Shown: positions 27,470-38,877, counted from the first letter of the stretch. The stretch: DNA of 64,000 nt from Thioploca sp. (GCA_012032555.1 JAAUSR010000023.1:1-64000); one strand, 5' to 3'. A program made the numbers and translations. Notes: generated from the sequence alone by a model not told the origin.

Positions 27470-30400
27470 ATGATTCAGCTAAGTTCCTTTGGGTTATTAT
27501 GCTTCACCTGGATTAATCTACTCGGTGTGGTACCGGTATGGGCTGCCTTCGATTCAGCCACCTTAAATGAGTCAAAACCACTAGAAATACTTAGAATTAT
27601 CCCCAGTGGTGAAGATGTCCCAGTAGAACGACAAGTTGTTTTTACTTTCAATCAAGCCGTGGTGCCACTTGGTAAAATGGAGCGGGAGGCGGCTGAAATT
27701 CCGATTACTATCACCCCGGCTTTAAATTGCCAATGGCGTTGGCTTAACACTTCTAGTTTAGCTTGTCAATTGGGTGATGAGACCGCTTTCCAACCAGCAA
27801 CACGCTATGAAATTGAAGTTAAGCCCGGCATTATGACAGAAAATAAGCAAACTTTGACCCAACCGGTTCGCCAAGTTTTTATTACACAACGACCGGCTAT
27901 TAGTGATACTTCGTTTCAAACTTGGGAAGCACCAGGTATGCCTAAAATTCGGGTAGAGTTTAACCAATTGGTCAAGCGTGATTCAGTAGAGAAACATCTT
28001 TACTTTCAAAAACCAAATGGCCAACGAATTGCGCTCAAAGAAGCTCAGCCCATTAAGGATGAAGAAGAACAATCTACTGACTTACCAGCTACTGTAGCCC
28101 AGACTTGGTTGGTTGCTCCTAATTCATTATTACCCTTAGATACCCCAATTCAACTTAAAGTTGAGCCAGGAATTCAATCTTATCTGGGAACGATGCCGAG
28201 TATTGAAAAACGGGAAGTAGTTGCCTTTCACACTTTTCCGCAATTTCAATTTTTAGGGGTACAATGTACCACCTTACAAGACGAATCGGTTTTCATTGCC
28301 TTTCCCGGTGAACCTAATGAACCACAACGTTGTGATCCATTAGCCAGCGTAGCTTTACGTTTTTCTAGTCCGATAATCAAAGAAGTTGCGAAACAACATT
28401 TATTAATTTTGCCAGATTTAGCTGGTGGGCGCACCGATTACGATCCCTGGGAAAATATTTATACTGACTCACAGTTAGACAGCCCTCATAAAAAAGATCA
28501 AATTTATTCCATTGACTTACCAGAGAATTTAAAAGCTTATCATACTTACCAGTTAAAAATAGATAATATCGGTTTTAAAGATAATTTTGGTAGAACTTTA
28601 GCGGTTCCAGTGGAAATGTCTTTTCTGACTGATCACCGGGCACCAAAGCACGTATTTGAACATGAAATCTCTGTTTTAGAACAAGGGGTTGACAGTGAAG
28701 TTCCCTTATATGTCACTAACATAGACCAAGTCAATTATTATTATCATTTACTCAATCCAACCGGTTGGTCAGTAAAGAAAAATCACCATTTGTCTCCACC
28801 CCGTGTCAAAGATATTGCCTTTAAAATGCCTTTCGGTATTCGTGAGTTAATTCCAACGCCTTCTGGAGTAGTACAAGGTTATTTTACTACACAACCGGAT
28901 ATTAATAATGCCGATGCTAAGACCTATAACTGGTTTTTTAGCCAAGTTACCCCATTTCATCTCCAAGCGAAGTTGGGTCATCATAATACGTTGGTGTGGG
29001 TAACCGATTTTGCCACGGGACAACCGGTTGTTGGTGCGAATATTTCTATTTATCTCGATACCTATGCACCCGATAATAACCTACCTGAGCCACTTGCCAC
29101 AGCGGTAACAGATAGCCAAGGCAGGGCCTTTCTACCCGGCACCGCGACTTTAGATCCAAAATTAAGTTATGCTTATGTGTATGGCGATTATCAAACCGAA
29201 CCCCGATTTTTTATCCGTTGCCAAAAAAATCAAGATATCGCTTTACTTCCTATTGATTCTTCATTTCGAGTTTATTTTTCTGATTTAGTAACCGATTATA
29301 GTTTTTACCCGGATATGCAGCCAAAATATGGCCATATTCACACTTGGGGTACGACAGCTCAAGGGGTTTATAAAGTAGGTGATACGGTACAATACAAGTT
29401 ATTGGTTCGTGACCAAAGTAATGAAACTTTTGTGGCTGCACCCACCGAGGGTTATACGTTAAAAGTATTAGACCCCTTAGGAAAAGTCGTTCATGAAGTC
29501 AAAAATTTTAACCTATCCGAATTTGGTGCTCACCACGGTGAATTTACCATTCCGGAAACGGCAGCGGTTGGTTGGTATTCCTTCGAGTTATCAGCTAACT
29601 TTAAAGAAGGCACCACTTGGCAACCGATGCGGGTATTGGTGAGTGACTTTACCCCATCACCTTTTCGAGTTTATACCGAACTGAATGGTAAACAGTTCCA
29701 TTTAGGCGAACCAGTGACGGTTAATACGCATGCTAATTTACATGCCGGTGGACCTTATGTTGATGCCCAAACTAAAGTGAACGCTATTTTAAGCCAGCAA
29801 CCATTGATACCAGAATATCCACAAACTAAAGGTTTTAGCTTTGATGTCTATCTGGATGATATCGATGATGAAACCATTTATAGTACTGAAGCCAAACTCA
29901 ATGACCAAGGTGAATTATCAACGACTTTTACGGTACCAGCAACCTCTAAAGTATTGTATGGTAAATTAACTGTAGAAAGTGCGGTACGCGATGATCGCGG
30001 CAAAGATGTGGCTAATAGCACGACGGCTGATTATGTTGGTCGGGATCGTTTTGTGGGCCTCAAAGAAACGAGTTGGATGTTAACGACGGGGAAAGCCGCC
30101 AAAATTCTGCTGATGGTTATTGACGAACAAGGTAACCCGGTGACAGACACGGCCATGACCATCAAAATAGAACACGAAATTGCAAAAGCGGCCCAAGTCA
30201 AAGGTGCCGGTAACGCTTATTTAACTCACTATGAATATGAATGGGTAACCGTCAATTCTTGTCAAGAAAACTTAGCTCAGTTGACTTCGGTACCGGCAAC
30301 TTGTACTTTTGTCCCCGCTAAAGCCGGTGCTTACCAGATAACCGCTCAAATTAAAGATAAACAGGGTCGTGTCCATCAAACGAAACTAGAACAATGGGCA

Positions 30401-33325
30401 ATGGGGCAAGATTATGTTTTGTGGGAAACCGAGCCTGGTAATGGTTTGGAGATTGTCCCGGAACAAACTAGCTATAAAGTCGGCGAAACCGCTCGTTATC
30501 TGGTAAAAAATCCCTATCCGGGAAGCCAAGCCCTGGTTACAGTGGAACGTTTGGGAATTATGAAAAGTTGGGTAACCCCCTTAGCTCAGAGTATGGAAAT
30601 AGTCGAAGTTCCCGTTGAACCGGATTATGTTCCGGGTTTCTTTGTTTCAGTCACCGTAATGTCACCGCGAGTTGATAAGCCATTAGACCAAAATCAGGTT
30701 GACCTCGGTAAGCCCGCTTTTCGCATGGGTTATGTGCAAACTGAGGTAAAAGATCCTTATAAAGAATTAGTGGTTGATATTCAAACTGATAAACCAGTTT
30801 ATAAACCGCGTGAACAAGTAACTGTTCATCTGCAAGCTAAAGCGCGACAATCAGAGGTAAAAGCTCAACCCATAGAACTAGCGATTACGGTACTAGATGA
30901 ATCTGTATTTGACTTGTTAACCCAAGGACGAAATTATTTTGATCCGTATAAAGGCTTTTATACCTTAGATGGTTTGGATATGGAGAACTTTAGTTTATTA
31001 ATGCGGTTAATTGGGCGTCAAAAATTTGAGAAAAAAGGGGCTAATGCTGGTGGTGATGGTGGCACCGGTTTGAGTATGCGATCGCTATTTAAATTTGTTA
31101 GCTATTGGAATCCGGCTCTAAAAACCGACGCTGCTGGTCAAGCGCAGTTTCAATTTACGGTGCCAGATAACTTGACCGGTTGGCGGGTATTAGTGATGGC
31201 GGTAACACCAACCGATCGTATGGGTTTAGGTGATACAACCTTTAAAGTTAATCAACCCATCGAAATTCGACCCGTTTTACCCAATCAAGTGATGACTGGT
31301 GATAGTTTTCAAGCTGGCTTCAATATCATGAATCGAACTGAACAACCGCTTGATATAGAAGTAATTTTATCGGCTAGTGGCCCGGTAACCATGCCGGTAA
31401 CAACGGATAATGCGGTTACACCAGCACAGCGTACTTATCAGTTCAAAGCTAAGCCTTATCAACGTTATACACGTTGGTTACCACTCAAAACCCTGGCAAC
31501 AGGTACCATTCATTTTGATGCTACGGCGACTACTATCGATAAGTCTGAACGAGACGGGTTAACCAAAACTTTAGAAATACGACCACGTCAGCCACATACT
31601 ACTGTAGCGACTTATGGTACCACCGTAAAAAATGCGGTCACAGAATCTATCCAATTTCCAAGTGATATTTATACAGATGTGGGTGGTTTGAGTGTCATCG
31701 CTTCTCCCACCGTGATAGGCGGAATTGATGGTGCTTTTGAATATATGCGTGATTATCCTTATGCTTGTTGGGAACAAAAACTGAGTAAAGGAATGATGGC
31801 TTCTCACTACCAACAATTGCAAGCCTATTTGTCTACTAGCCTAACTTGGCCAGATAGTGCAACTTTACCCGATAAAACTTTGCAAGAACACGCGGCTGAG
31901 TATCAAGCTCCCAATGGGGGTATGGCTTACTATATCCCTACCGATGAGCGAGTGAGTCCTTATTTAAGTGCTTATACTGCTTTAGCTTTCAATTGGTTAC
32001 GTGAGGCCGGTTATAAGATTCCCTCAATGGTAGAAAACAAATTACATGAATATTTACTCACTTTATTACGCAAAAATATAACTCCGGACTTTTATGATTC
32101 CGGCATGGCTTCCTCAGTTCGAGCCGTTGCTTTAGCGGCTTTAGCTAAATCGGGTAAAGTGACTCGCAGTGATTTACACCGTTATCAAAGACATGTCAAA
32201 GAAATGGATTTATTTGGTCAAGCACAATTTTTAGCGGCGGCCTTGCAGATACCCGGAACGCAAAGTATACGTACTCAAGTCGTGGATATGATTCTAGCTC
32301 ATGCCGACCAAACGGCTGGGAGAATTGCTTTTACCGAAAATTTAGATGCGGGTTATCAACATTTGTTATCTTCTACTTTACGCACACAATGCGCTATTCT
32401 GAGTAGTTTAAGTGAGTATGACGAAAAGACAACAACCGAGTCTAACCAAATTGGAGATATTCTGTTCAAATTGGTTCGACAGATTACCGCACAGCGTAAT
32501 ACTCAAGGTCATTGGGAAAATACTCAAGAAAATCTGTTTTGTATGAATGCACTTATTACTTATGCCCGGATTTACGAAACCGCAGCACCAGTGATGACCG
32601 TGCGGGGTTGGCTAGATACTCAGCAACTGGGTGAAACTCAATTTGATAATGTCAAAAATCCACCGGTGACTTTTAGCCATGCGATGACCGCAACTGGTCC
32701 GGGAAAGAAAGCTCAAGTTAAATTGGAACGTGAAGGACAGGGACGACTGTATTACACGGTGCGACTAGCTTATTCTGAAAAAAATGCGAAAGCAAATGCT
32801 ATTAATGCCGGGATTGAAGTCAAGCGCGAATATCATGTTGAACGTAATGGGAAGTGGTCGCAACTAGGTAATCCACTAACCCTAAAAACGGGTGAACTCG
32901 TTCGAGTTGATCTTTACGTATCGCTACCAGCGCCACGTTACTTTGTCGTAGTCAATGACCCCATACCAGGTGGTTTAGAACCCGTTAATCGGGATTTAGC
33001 TACTGCCTCACAAACCGATGCTGCTAAAGCTAAAGGGCAATATGCAGGTGGTTCAATTTGGTTCAGTCATAACGATTGGGAAGAATATAATGTGGCTTTC
33101 TGGAGTTTCTATCACCAAGAATTACGTCATCATGCCGCTATTTTTTATTCAGATTATCTGCCAGCCGGAAACTATCATTTAGCTTATGTAGCCCAAGCGA
33201 TAGCACCGGGTGAATTTAATATCATGGCAACCCAGGCAGAAGAAATGTATGAACCGGATATTTATGGTAAAAGTGTTCCAGCTACCTTAAAAGTGGTCAG
33301 CGAGCCAGTGGTTAATTCCGACTAA
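27470..33325 (+). CDS. Bacterial alpha-2-macroglobulin, thioester type
   Basis: A 1951-residue envelope protein that should trap attacking proteases. A signal peptide (about 1-26, ending VWAA) shows export. Macroglobulin-like domains fill the N-terminal half. DKPVYKPREQVTVHL, VLDESVFDLL and TDRMGLGDTTFKV are typical of the A2M core. The thioester motif CWEQ lies at residues 1433-1436, followed by an alpha-helical ring domain (GGMAYYIPTDE, YTALAFNWL) and a C-terminal receptor-like domain. It is longer than E. coli YfhM (about 1650 residues). No lipobox cysteine follows the signal, so unlike YfhM it is not an obvious inner-membrane lipoprotein. The usual partner gene pbpC is not adjacent; trmJ and slt follow. 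The stretch is free of frameshifts. Confidence 0.93.
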   Translation: MIQLSSFGLLCFTWINLLGVVPVWAAFDSATLNESKPLEILRIIPSGEDVPVERQVVFTFNQAVVPLGKMEREAAEIPITITPALNCQWRWLNTSSLACQLGDETAFQPATRYEIEVKPGIMTENKQTLTQPVRQVFITQRPAISDTSFQTWEAPGMPKIRVEFNQLVKRDSVEKHLYFQKPNGQRIALKEAQPIKDEEEQSTDLPATVAQTWLVAPNSLLPLDTPIQLKVEPGIQSYLGTMPSIEKREVVAFHTFPQFQFLGVQCTTLQDESVFIAFPGEPNEPQRCDPLASVALRFSSPIIKEVAKQHLLILPDLAGGRTDYDPWENIYTDSQLDSPHKKDQIYSIDLPENLKAYHTYQLKIDNIGFKDNFGRTLAVPVEMSFLTDHRAPKHVFEHEISVLEQGVDSEVPLYVTNIDQVNYYYHLLNPTGWSVKKNHHLSPPRVKDIAFKMPFGIRELIPTPSGVVQGYFTTQPDINNADAKTYNWFFSQVTPFHLQAKLGHHNTLVWVTDFATGQPVVGANISIYLDTYAPDNNLPEPLATAVTDSQGRAFLPGTATLDPKLSYAYVYGDYQTEPRFFIRCQKNQDIALLPIDSSFRVYFSDLVTDYSFYPDMQPKYGHIHTWGTTAQGVYKVGDTVQYKLLVRDQSNETFVAAPTEGYTLKVLDPLGKVVHEVKNFNLSEFGAHHGEFTIPETAAVGWYSFELSANFKEGTTWQPMRVLVSDFTPSPFRVYTELNGKQFHLGEPVTVNTHANLHAGGPYVDAQTKVNAILSQQPLIPEYPQTKGFSFDVYLDDIDDETIYSTEAKLNDQGELSTTFTVPATSKVLYGKLTVESAVRDDRGKDVANSTTADYVGRDRFVGLKETSWMLTTGKAAKILLMVIDEQGNPVTDTAMTIKIEHEIAKAAQVKGAGNAYLTHYEYEWVTVNSCQENLAQLTSVPATCTFVPAKAGAYQITAQIKDKQGRVHQTKLEQWAMGQDYVLWETEPGNGLEIVPEQTSYKVGETARYLVKNPYPGSQALVTVERLGIMKSWVTPLAQSMEIVEVPVEPDYVPGFFVSVTVMSPRVDKPLDQNQVDLGKPAFRMGYVQTEVKDPYKELVVDIQTDKPVYKPREQVTVHLQAKARQSEVKAQPIELAITVLDESVFDLLTQGRNYFDPYKGFYTLDGLDMENFSLLMRLIGRQKFEKKGANAGGDGGTGLSMRSLFKFVSYWNPALKTDAAGQAQFQFTVPDNLTGWRVLVMAVTPTDRMGLGDTTFKVNQPIEIRPVLPNQVMTGDSFQAGFNIMNRTEQPLDIEVILSASGPVTMPVTTDNAVTPAQRTYQFKAKPYQRYTRWLPLKTLATGTIHFDATATTIDKSERDGLTKTLEIRPRQPHTTVATYGTTVKNAVTESIQFPSDIYTDVGGLSVIASPTVIGGIDGAFEYMRDYPYACWEQKLSKGMMASHYQQLQAYLSTSLTWPDSATLPDKTLQEHAAEYQAPNGGMAYYIPTDERVSPYLSAYTALAFNWLREAGYKIPSMVENKLHEYLLTLLRKNITPDFYDSGMASSVRAVALAALAKSGKVTRSDLHRYQRHVKEMDLFGQAQFLAAALQIPGTQSIRTQVVDMILAHADQTAGRIAFTENLDAGYQHLLSSTLRTQCAILSSLSEYDEKTTTESNQIGDILFKLVRQITAQRNTQGHWENTQENLFCMNALITYARIYETAAPVMTVRGWLDTQQLGETQFDNVKNPPVTFSHAMTATGPGKKAQVKLEREGQGRLYYTVRLAYSEKNAKANAINAGIEVKREYHVERNGKWSQLGNPLTLKTGELVRVDLYVSLPAPRYFVVVNDPIPGGLEPVNRDLATASQTDAAKAKGQYAGGSIWFSHNDWEEYNVAFWSFYHQELRHHAAIFYSDYLPAGNYHLAYVAQAIAPGEFNIMATQAEEMYEPDIYGKSVPATLKVVSEPVVNSD

Positions 33326-33494
33326 ATCAACTCTCAGCGGTTTTAATACTCTATGGTGTTCAGGAATAAAGCTTAGTTAGTAAGCCGTTACCGACCAGTG
33401 TGGTGGGAAAGAATTTTTGCCCGATGGAATGGAACTATTCTTGGTAGCAACCGAGTATAACAATTGCTGAGTTAATGACCGGAACGATAAAGCC

Positions 33495-34244
33495 GTGCTG
33501 GACCATATTAAAATTGTTTTAGTGGGCATTACTCACCCAGGTAATATTGGTGCTGCTGCCCGTGCTATGAAAACCATGGGTTTATCTCAATTAGCACTGG
33601 TACAACCCCAACAATTTCCTTGTGCCGAAGCCACGGCACGTGCCACTGGTGCCGATGATGTGTTAGCACATGCCCAACTATTTGACAATCTCGCGGCGAG
33701 TATCCAAGATTGTCATTTAATCTTGGGTACCAGTGCTCGGCAACGCAGTATCGCTTGGCCAGTACTAACGCCACGTACTTGTGCCGAACAACTGCTGGCT
33801 ATACCTCACCATAAAGTTGCTATTATTTTTGGTAGAGAACATTCTGGATTAACTAATCAAGAATTAGATCAATGTCACGCTATGATAAAAATTCCAACCA
33901 ATCAATCCTTTGGTTCGTTGAATGTCGCTGCTGCAGTTCAAATCATCGCTTATGAATTAAGAATAATCAGTGAAGAATTGCAATTAACCACTGAAGGGAA
34001 TTTAAAGAAAAAATCACTGACTTTCAGAGTTATCCCCGCTTCAGCGGCAGCCATGGCACAATTTTATCAACATCTAGAACAAACCTTAATTGATATTGGT
34101 TTTTTAGACCCGCTCAAACCCAGACGATTAATGCGACGGCTGCATCGCCTATTTAACAGAATACAACTGATTGATTCAGAAGTTAATATTTTAAGGGGTA
34201 TTTTAACTGCCGCTCAAGAACAAGGCCGACGCCATAAAGATTAA
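33495..34244 (+). CDS. trmJ: tRNA (cytidine/uridine-32-2'-O)-methyltransferase TrmJ
   Basis: A 249-residue SPOUT-class enzyme that methylates the ribose of nucleotide 32 in tRNA anticodon loops. Motifs: THPGNIGAAARAMKTMGL, IIFGREHSGLTNQELDQC and IPTNQSFGSLNVAAAVQII, which forms the SAM-binding knot. The start is GTG; it places the IKIVLVG strand at the same position as in known TrmJ, and no in-frame ATG is close. It sits between the macroglobulin gene and slt. Confidence 0.94.
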   Translation: MLDHIKIVLVGITHPGNIGAAARAMKTMGLSQLALVQPQQFPCAEATARATGADDVLAHAQLFDNLAASIQDCHLILGTSARQRSIAWPVLTPRTCAEQLLAIPHHKVAIIFGREHSGLTNQELDQCHAMIKIPTNQSFGSLNVAAAVQIIAYELRIISEELQLTTEGNLKKKSLTFRVIPASAAAMAQFYQHLEQTLIDIGFLDPLKPRRLMRRLHRLFNRIQLIDSEVNILRGILTAAQEQGRRHKD

Positions 34245-34301
34245 ATGATTAATAAGCGCTCACCCTGATCCCGAATATGCTAATTTTCAAGTAGGTGTAC
34301 T

Positions 34302-36263
34302 ATGACAATTATTCATTTTTCGATTAAAACAATAAATCGTCTTTGCCTATGGAGCCTTTGCCTGTTATTTATGCCTATTTCATCAGGGTACGCTAGTGAT
34401 GATTGGTTGCAACAACGTTGGCATTTTAAAGAAGCTCATCAAGCCATTCTAACTAAAAATTTTGATACTTTTAAACAATTATCAACCAAATTAGCAGATT
34501 ACCCGATTATACCTTATTTACAATACCTCTATCTAAAAAATACTTTTAATCAAGAAAATAAGCAGATTATCTCTGATTTTCTCAACCAATACCAAACCAG
34601 TCTCGTTAGTTCATTATTAAGAACAGAATGGCTAACTTATCTTGCTCAGCAGCGTGACTGGGAAACTTTTCTGACCGCTTATCAACCGCAAAAAAGTACT
34701 GTTTTACAATGCTATCTTTGGCAAGCGCGTATTAATACTAAACAACTGAACGGTGTAGTAAACGCGGTTAAAAAATTATGGTTAGTCGGTCAATCGCAAC
34801 CGCAAGCTTGTGACCCGCTATTTAACTATCTGCTTGACGAAGGTTCCCTCACTGATGAGTTACGCTGGCAACGTATTCACCTCGCCATGGCTAAAGGTAA
34901 TAATCGGTTAGTTAATTATCTCGCTAAAAATTTAACATCCGATACCTATAAAAAATGGGTTAGTCGCTGGCAAGCGATGCATAATGACCCCGCTACTACG
35001 ATTAAAAATTTTGACTATTCTGATTCACCATTGGCACAAGAAATCCTGCTCTATGGATTGAAAAAGCTAGCGAATCAAGATCTCGATAAAGCTTACCCAG
35101 CGTGGAGTGAATTGCAGAAGAAATATGCTTTTAAATCATCAGCAAAAGCTGAATTTTCCCGTTACTTAGCTTTGAGCGGTGCTCAACAAAATCATCCCCA
35201 AGCTGGAGTTTGGTTAGCGGCTATTGATAAACATTTTGCTGATAAAACCCTTAACCAAGCTCGATTACAAGTAGCGCTAGTTCACCAAGATTGGTCAACT
35301 GTGCTAAAACTAATCCAAGCTTTACCTCCGTCAGAACGAAGCGAATATCAGTGGCAATATTGGCAGGCACGTGCCCTAGAACAAAATGGCGAAACTGAGC
35401 CAGCGGAGCAATTATTTCAGGACTTATCCCGACATCGTCACTATTATGGTTTTTTAGCGGCGGAACGACTTGGTAAACCCTATTATCTCCGATCGCAATC
35501 ATTACCACCGGTTAATCAGTCCGTTCAAGATCAGTTGTTAGCGCAAAAAAGCGGTTTGCTACGTGCCCGGGAATTATACTTTGTTGGTTTAACCGCTTAT
35601 GCCCGAGAAGAATGGCAAGCGGTGTTACCCACTTTGAATATCGAAGAATTAAAAACCGCCGCAGTGCTAGCTCACCAATGGGGATGGCATGATCGTGCTA
35701 TTGCTACTATTGCTAAAGCGAATTATGACGATGATCTCAAAATACGGTTTCCCTTACCTTTTTATGATACTGTTCTAACTCATGCTCAAAAACAAGATAT
35801 TGAGTTTGAATGGGTTTATGGTATTATTCGCCAAGAAAGTGCTTTTCAAACGGATGCCGTCTCCAGCGCCGGGGCGCTAGGACTCATGCAATTGATGCCA
35901 GCTACTGCGCAAGAGATCGCCAATCAGCAACAAATTGAATTAAAAAATGACGAAGATATTTTAGCTCCAGATATCAATATTCAATTGGGTACTCGTTATT
36001 TAAGATCTTTGTTAGATCGTTTCAATAATAATCATCTATTGGCTACAGTCGCTTATAATGCTGGTCCCACTCGTGTCAAACGCTGGATAGAACAATATCG
36101 TTGTTTCCCGCCCGATATTTGGGTAGAGCTAATTCCATTTAATCAAACTCGTGATTATGTTGAACGGGTATTAAGTTACACCCCTATTTTTGAATCCCAG
36201 ATGGTGAAACATCAAAAAGTTAAACCGATGTTGCTTGAACCGATTCAAGGAGACGGTTGTTAG
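34302..36263 (+). CDS. slt: Soluble lytic murein transglycosylase
   Basis: A 653-residue periplasmic enzyme that cuts the MurNAc-GlcNAc bond of peptidoglycan and leaves 1,6-anhydro ends. A signal peptide (about 1-31, ending GYAS) precedes a long superhelical U/L domain (about 35-470, many helix pairs). The C-terminal SLT domain has IIRQESAFQTDAVSSAGALGL with catalytic Glu512, MQLMPATAQ and AYNAGPTRV. Layout and length match E. coli Slt70. It is probably transcribed alone or with trmJ (57-bp gap). Confidence 0.95.
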   Translation: MTIIHFSIKTINRLCLWSLCLLFMPISSGYASDDWLQQRWHFKEAHQAILTKNFDTFKQLSTKLADYPIIPYLQYLYLKNTFNQENKQIISDFLNQYQTSLVSSLLRTEWLTYLAQQRDWETFLTAYQPQKSTVLQCYLWQARINTKQLNGVVNAVKKLWLVGQSQPQACDPLFNYLLDEGSLTDELRWQRIHLAMAKGNNRLVNYLAKNLTSDTYKKWVSRWQAMHNDPATTIKNFDYSDSPLAQEILLYGLKKLANQDLDKAYPAWSELQKKYAFKSSAKAEFSRYLALSGAQQNHPQAGVWLAAIDKHFADKTLNQARLQVALVHQDWSTVLKLIQALPPSERSEYQWQYWQARALEQNGETEPAEQLFQDLSRHRHYYGFLAAERLGKPYYLRSQSLPPVNQSVQDQLLAQKSGLLRARELYFVGLTAYAREEWQAVLPTLNIEELKTAAVLAHQWGWHDRAIATIAKANYDDDLKIRFPLPFYDTVLTHAQKQDIEFEWVYGIIRQESAFQTDAVSSAGALGLMQLMPATAQEIANQQQIELKNDEDILAPDINIQLGTRYLRSLLDRFNNNHLLATVAYNAGPTRVKRWIEQYRCFPPDIWVELIPFNQTRDYVERVLSYTPIFESQMVKHQKVKPMLLEPIQGDGC

Positions 36264-36271
36264 TATTAGAT

Positions 36272-36290
36272 TAGCCGAAAATTTCGGCTA
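36272..36290. terminator. TAGCCGAAA / TTTCGGCTA palindrome after slt
   Basis: A perfect 9-bp inverted repeat around one base, nine bases after the slt stop codon. No T-tract follows, so its use as an intrinsic terminator is uncertain. Confidence 0.4.
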
Positions 36291-36526
36291 CGAGGTAAAA
36301 TCAGTTATCAGTTAACTGTTATCAGGTTTTTGACTGATTTAAATAGGTATACCTAGTTACCAAGGCAATAAAAGATACCACTAATACTTAGCCGGTCTAT
36401 CACCATTCCTATTGAATTCCCACAATTTAATTTAGATAAAAATAATAAAAACAATTAGTTGCATATAACGCGTAACTTGGTTTAATATTTACCATTCTCA
36501 AATAATGAATTTTCTCCCAATCGAGC

Positions 36527-36532
36527 AGAGGA
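36527..36532 (+). promoter_or_regulatory. Ribosome-binding site that sets the glgB start
   Basis: AGAGGA stands five bases before the ATG at 36538. The upstream in-frame ATG at 36505 has no such site, so the downstream start is preferred. Confidence 0.7.
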
Positions 36533-36537
36533 AGCAC

Positions 36538-38877
36538 ATGACAACCACACATTTGGATCTCGAATTACAAAAAGTTATCGAAGCGCGTCATCATGATCCC
36601 TTTTCTGTGCTAGGCAAGCATACCATTGGCAATCGCACGATTATCCGTGCTTATATTCCCTATGCCGAAGAAGTGGCTATTACTGAGGGTAATCTCCAGA
36701 TGCAACGTATTCCTAATACTGATTTATTTGAATGGGAAGGTGAAGCAACCGTCAAAATACCGAATCATTATCGCTTTATTTGGCGAGATAAAGATCACCG
36801 CGAACACATTACCCATGATCCTTATTGCTTTTTACCGCAATTATCTGATTTTGACATGCATTTATTTAGCGAAGGTAAACATTGGCATGCTTACCGATTT
36901 TTAGGGGCACATGTCCATGAAGTCGATGGAATAGGCGGTGTTTTATTTGCCGTCTGGGCACCCAATGCTGAGCGGGTTAGTGTGGTTGGAGACTTTAATC
37001 GGTGGGATGGGCGAAGTCATACGATGCGAAGCCACGGTAGTAATGGAATTTGGGAATTGTTTATTCCCGATGTTGGCACAGGAACATTTTACAAATATGA
37101 AATTCGCAATCGTCAAACCGGTAATGTCTTTTATAAATCTGATCCTTATGGGCAATATTTTGAAGTACGTCCTAAAACCGCCTCTATTGTAGTCAATGAT
37201 ACGGCTTATGTTTGGACTGATAACCAATGGCTAGAACAACGTCAAAAAAGAGATTGGCTTCATGAACCGATGTCAATTTATGAAGTTCACTTAGGTTCTT
37301 GGCAACGTGGTCCCGAAGGAGAATTGCTCAATTATCGTGAATTAGCACATCGCTTAATAGAATATGTCACTGCTCTAGGTTTCAGCCATATTGAACTATT
37401 ACCGGTTACTGAACATCCCTATGATGCCTCTTGGGGGTATCAAACAACGGGTTACTATGCCCCTACTAGCCGCCATGGTAATCCGGATGATTTTCGTTAT
37501 TTTGTCAATTATTGTCACCAACATCATGTCGGCGTGTTTTTAGATTGGGTCCCCGCCCATTTTCCTAAAGATGCACATGGATTAGCTCGTTTTGATGGTA
37601 CTCCGGTTTACGAACATGAAGATCCGCGGAAAGGAGAACATTTAGACTGGGCAACCTTGATTTATAATTACAGTCGTTATGAAGTGAAGAACTTCCTCCT
37701 ATCTAGTGCATTGTATTGGCTCGAAGAATTTCATATTGATGGCTTACGGGTCGATGCGGTTGCTTCGATGCTTTATTTAGATTATTCCCGTAGCGAGTGG
37801 ATTCCTAACCAATATGGCGGCAGGGAGAATTTAGAAGCCATTGCTTTTTTAAGAGAATTAAACACGGTTGCTCATGGTGAACATACCGGTGTATTAATTA
37901 TGGCAGAAGAATCTACTTCTTGGCCTCAAGTTACTCGTCCAGTAGAAACCGGTGGATTAGGTTTTAGCCTGAAATGGAATATGGGGTGGATGAACGACAC
38001 TTTGAGTTACATCTCCAAAGAATCAGTTCATCGTAAATATCATCAAAACATGTTAACTTTCAGTATGTTATATGCGTTTACGGAAAATTTCTTGTTACCT
38101 TTTTCCCATGATGAAGTGGTGCATGGTAAACAATCGATGCTCAATAAAATGCCAGGGGATGAATGGCAACGCTTTGCCAATTTGCGTTTAATCTACACTT
38201 ATATGTTTACTCATCCTGGCAAAAAATTACTCTTTATGGGAACTGAATTTGGTCAGGGAACCGAATGGAATAGTGCCCAAATTCTGGATTGGTACGTACT
38301 AGAATACCCTTTTCATCAAGGTGTACGATCATTGGTTAAAGATTTAAATAAGCTTTATCACCAATCAGAAGCATTGTATAAATACGAATTTGAATGGCAA
38401 GGTTTTGAATGGATTGATTGTCACGATGCCGAACAATCTATACTCGTTGCTTTGCGTAAAAGTGATAAAGAAATGCTGATTATCGCCCTTAATTTCACGC
38501 CGGTACCCCGTCATAATTACCGCATTGGTGTGCCCAAACCGGGTCGTTATGATGAAATTTTTAATTCCGATGCTCAATGCTATGGTGGTAGCAATGTCGG
38601 CAATGGTGCTAATGTACTCATGGCTGAAAAATATCCTTGGATGGATAGGCCTTATTCTATGCCAATTACGTTGCCACCACTTGCTGGTATTATTCTTAAG
38701 CCCGCTCTAGAAGAAGAGGAAGATGAAATAGAAGAAGACACCGATGAGAAATTGATCCAGTCCACGGAAACTAAGATAAATCAAGCCGATTCGGCGAAAA
38801 TTTCTTCAACTACAAAAACGCCATCAACTTCTCGTAAAAAACGTTCTACTACTCGCAAGAAATCTGAGCAAGAATAA
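36538..38877 (+). CDS. glgB: 1,4-alpha-glucan branching enzyme
   Basis: A 779-residue GH13 enzyme that forms alpha-1,6 branches in glycogen. An N-terminal CBM48-type region ([11 protein letters not shown]) and a second carbohydrate-binding module ([20 protein letters not shown]) precede the TIM barrel. Catalytic residues are Asp406 in [10 protein letters not shown], Glu457 in MAEESTSWP and the Asp of SHDEVVHGK, near E. coli positions 405, 458 and 526. The frame is open from 36505, but 36538 has the ribosome-binding site. The C-terminus has an unusual tail of about 55 residues, first acidic ([13 protein letters not shown]), then S/T/K-rich ([11 protein letters not shown]), not seen in typical GlgB; it may be disordered. 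No other glg gene is adjacent. A strong hairpin follows. Confidence 0.95.
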   Translation: MTTTHLDLELQKVIEARHHDPFSVLGKHTIGNRTIIRAYIPYAEEVAITEGNLQMQRIPNTDLFEWEGEATVKIPNHYRFIWRDKDHREHITHDPYCFLPQLSDFDMHLFSEGKHWHAYRFLGAHVHEVDGIGGVLFAVWAPNAERVSVVGDFNRWDGRSHTMRSHGSNGIWELFIPDVGTGTFYKYEIRNRQTGNVFYKSDPYGQYFEVRPKTASIVVNDTAYVWTDNQWLEQRQKRDWLHEPMSIYEVHLGSWQRGPEGELLNYRELAHRLIEYVTALGFSHIELLPVTEHPYDASWGYQTTGYYAPTSRHGNPDDFRYFVNYCHQHHVGVFLDWVPAHFPKDAHGLARFDGTPVYEHEDPRKGEHLDWATLIYNYSRYEVKNFLLSSALYWLEEFHIDGLRVDAVASMLYLDYSRSEWIPNQYGGRENLEAIAFLRELNTVAHGEHTGVLIMAEESTSWPQVTRPVETGGLGFSLKWNMGWMNDTLSYISKESVHRKYHQNMLTFSMLYAFTENFLLPFSHDEVVHGKQSMLNKMPGDEWQRFANLRLIYTYMFTHPGKKLLFMGTEFGQGTEWNSAQILDWYVLEYPFHQGVRSLVKDLNKLYHQSEALYKYEFEWQGFEWIDCHDAEQSILVALRKSDKEMLIIALNFTPVPRHNYRIGVPKPGRYDEIFNSDAQCYGGSNVGNGANVLMAEKYPWMDRPYSMPITLPPLAGIILKPALEEEEDEIEEDTDEKLIQSTETKINQADSAKISSTTKTPSTSRKKRSTTRKKSEQE

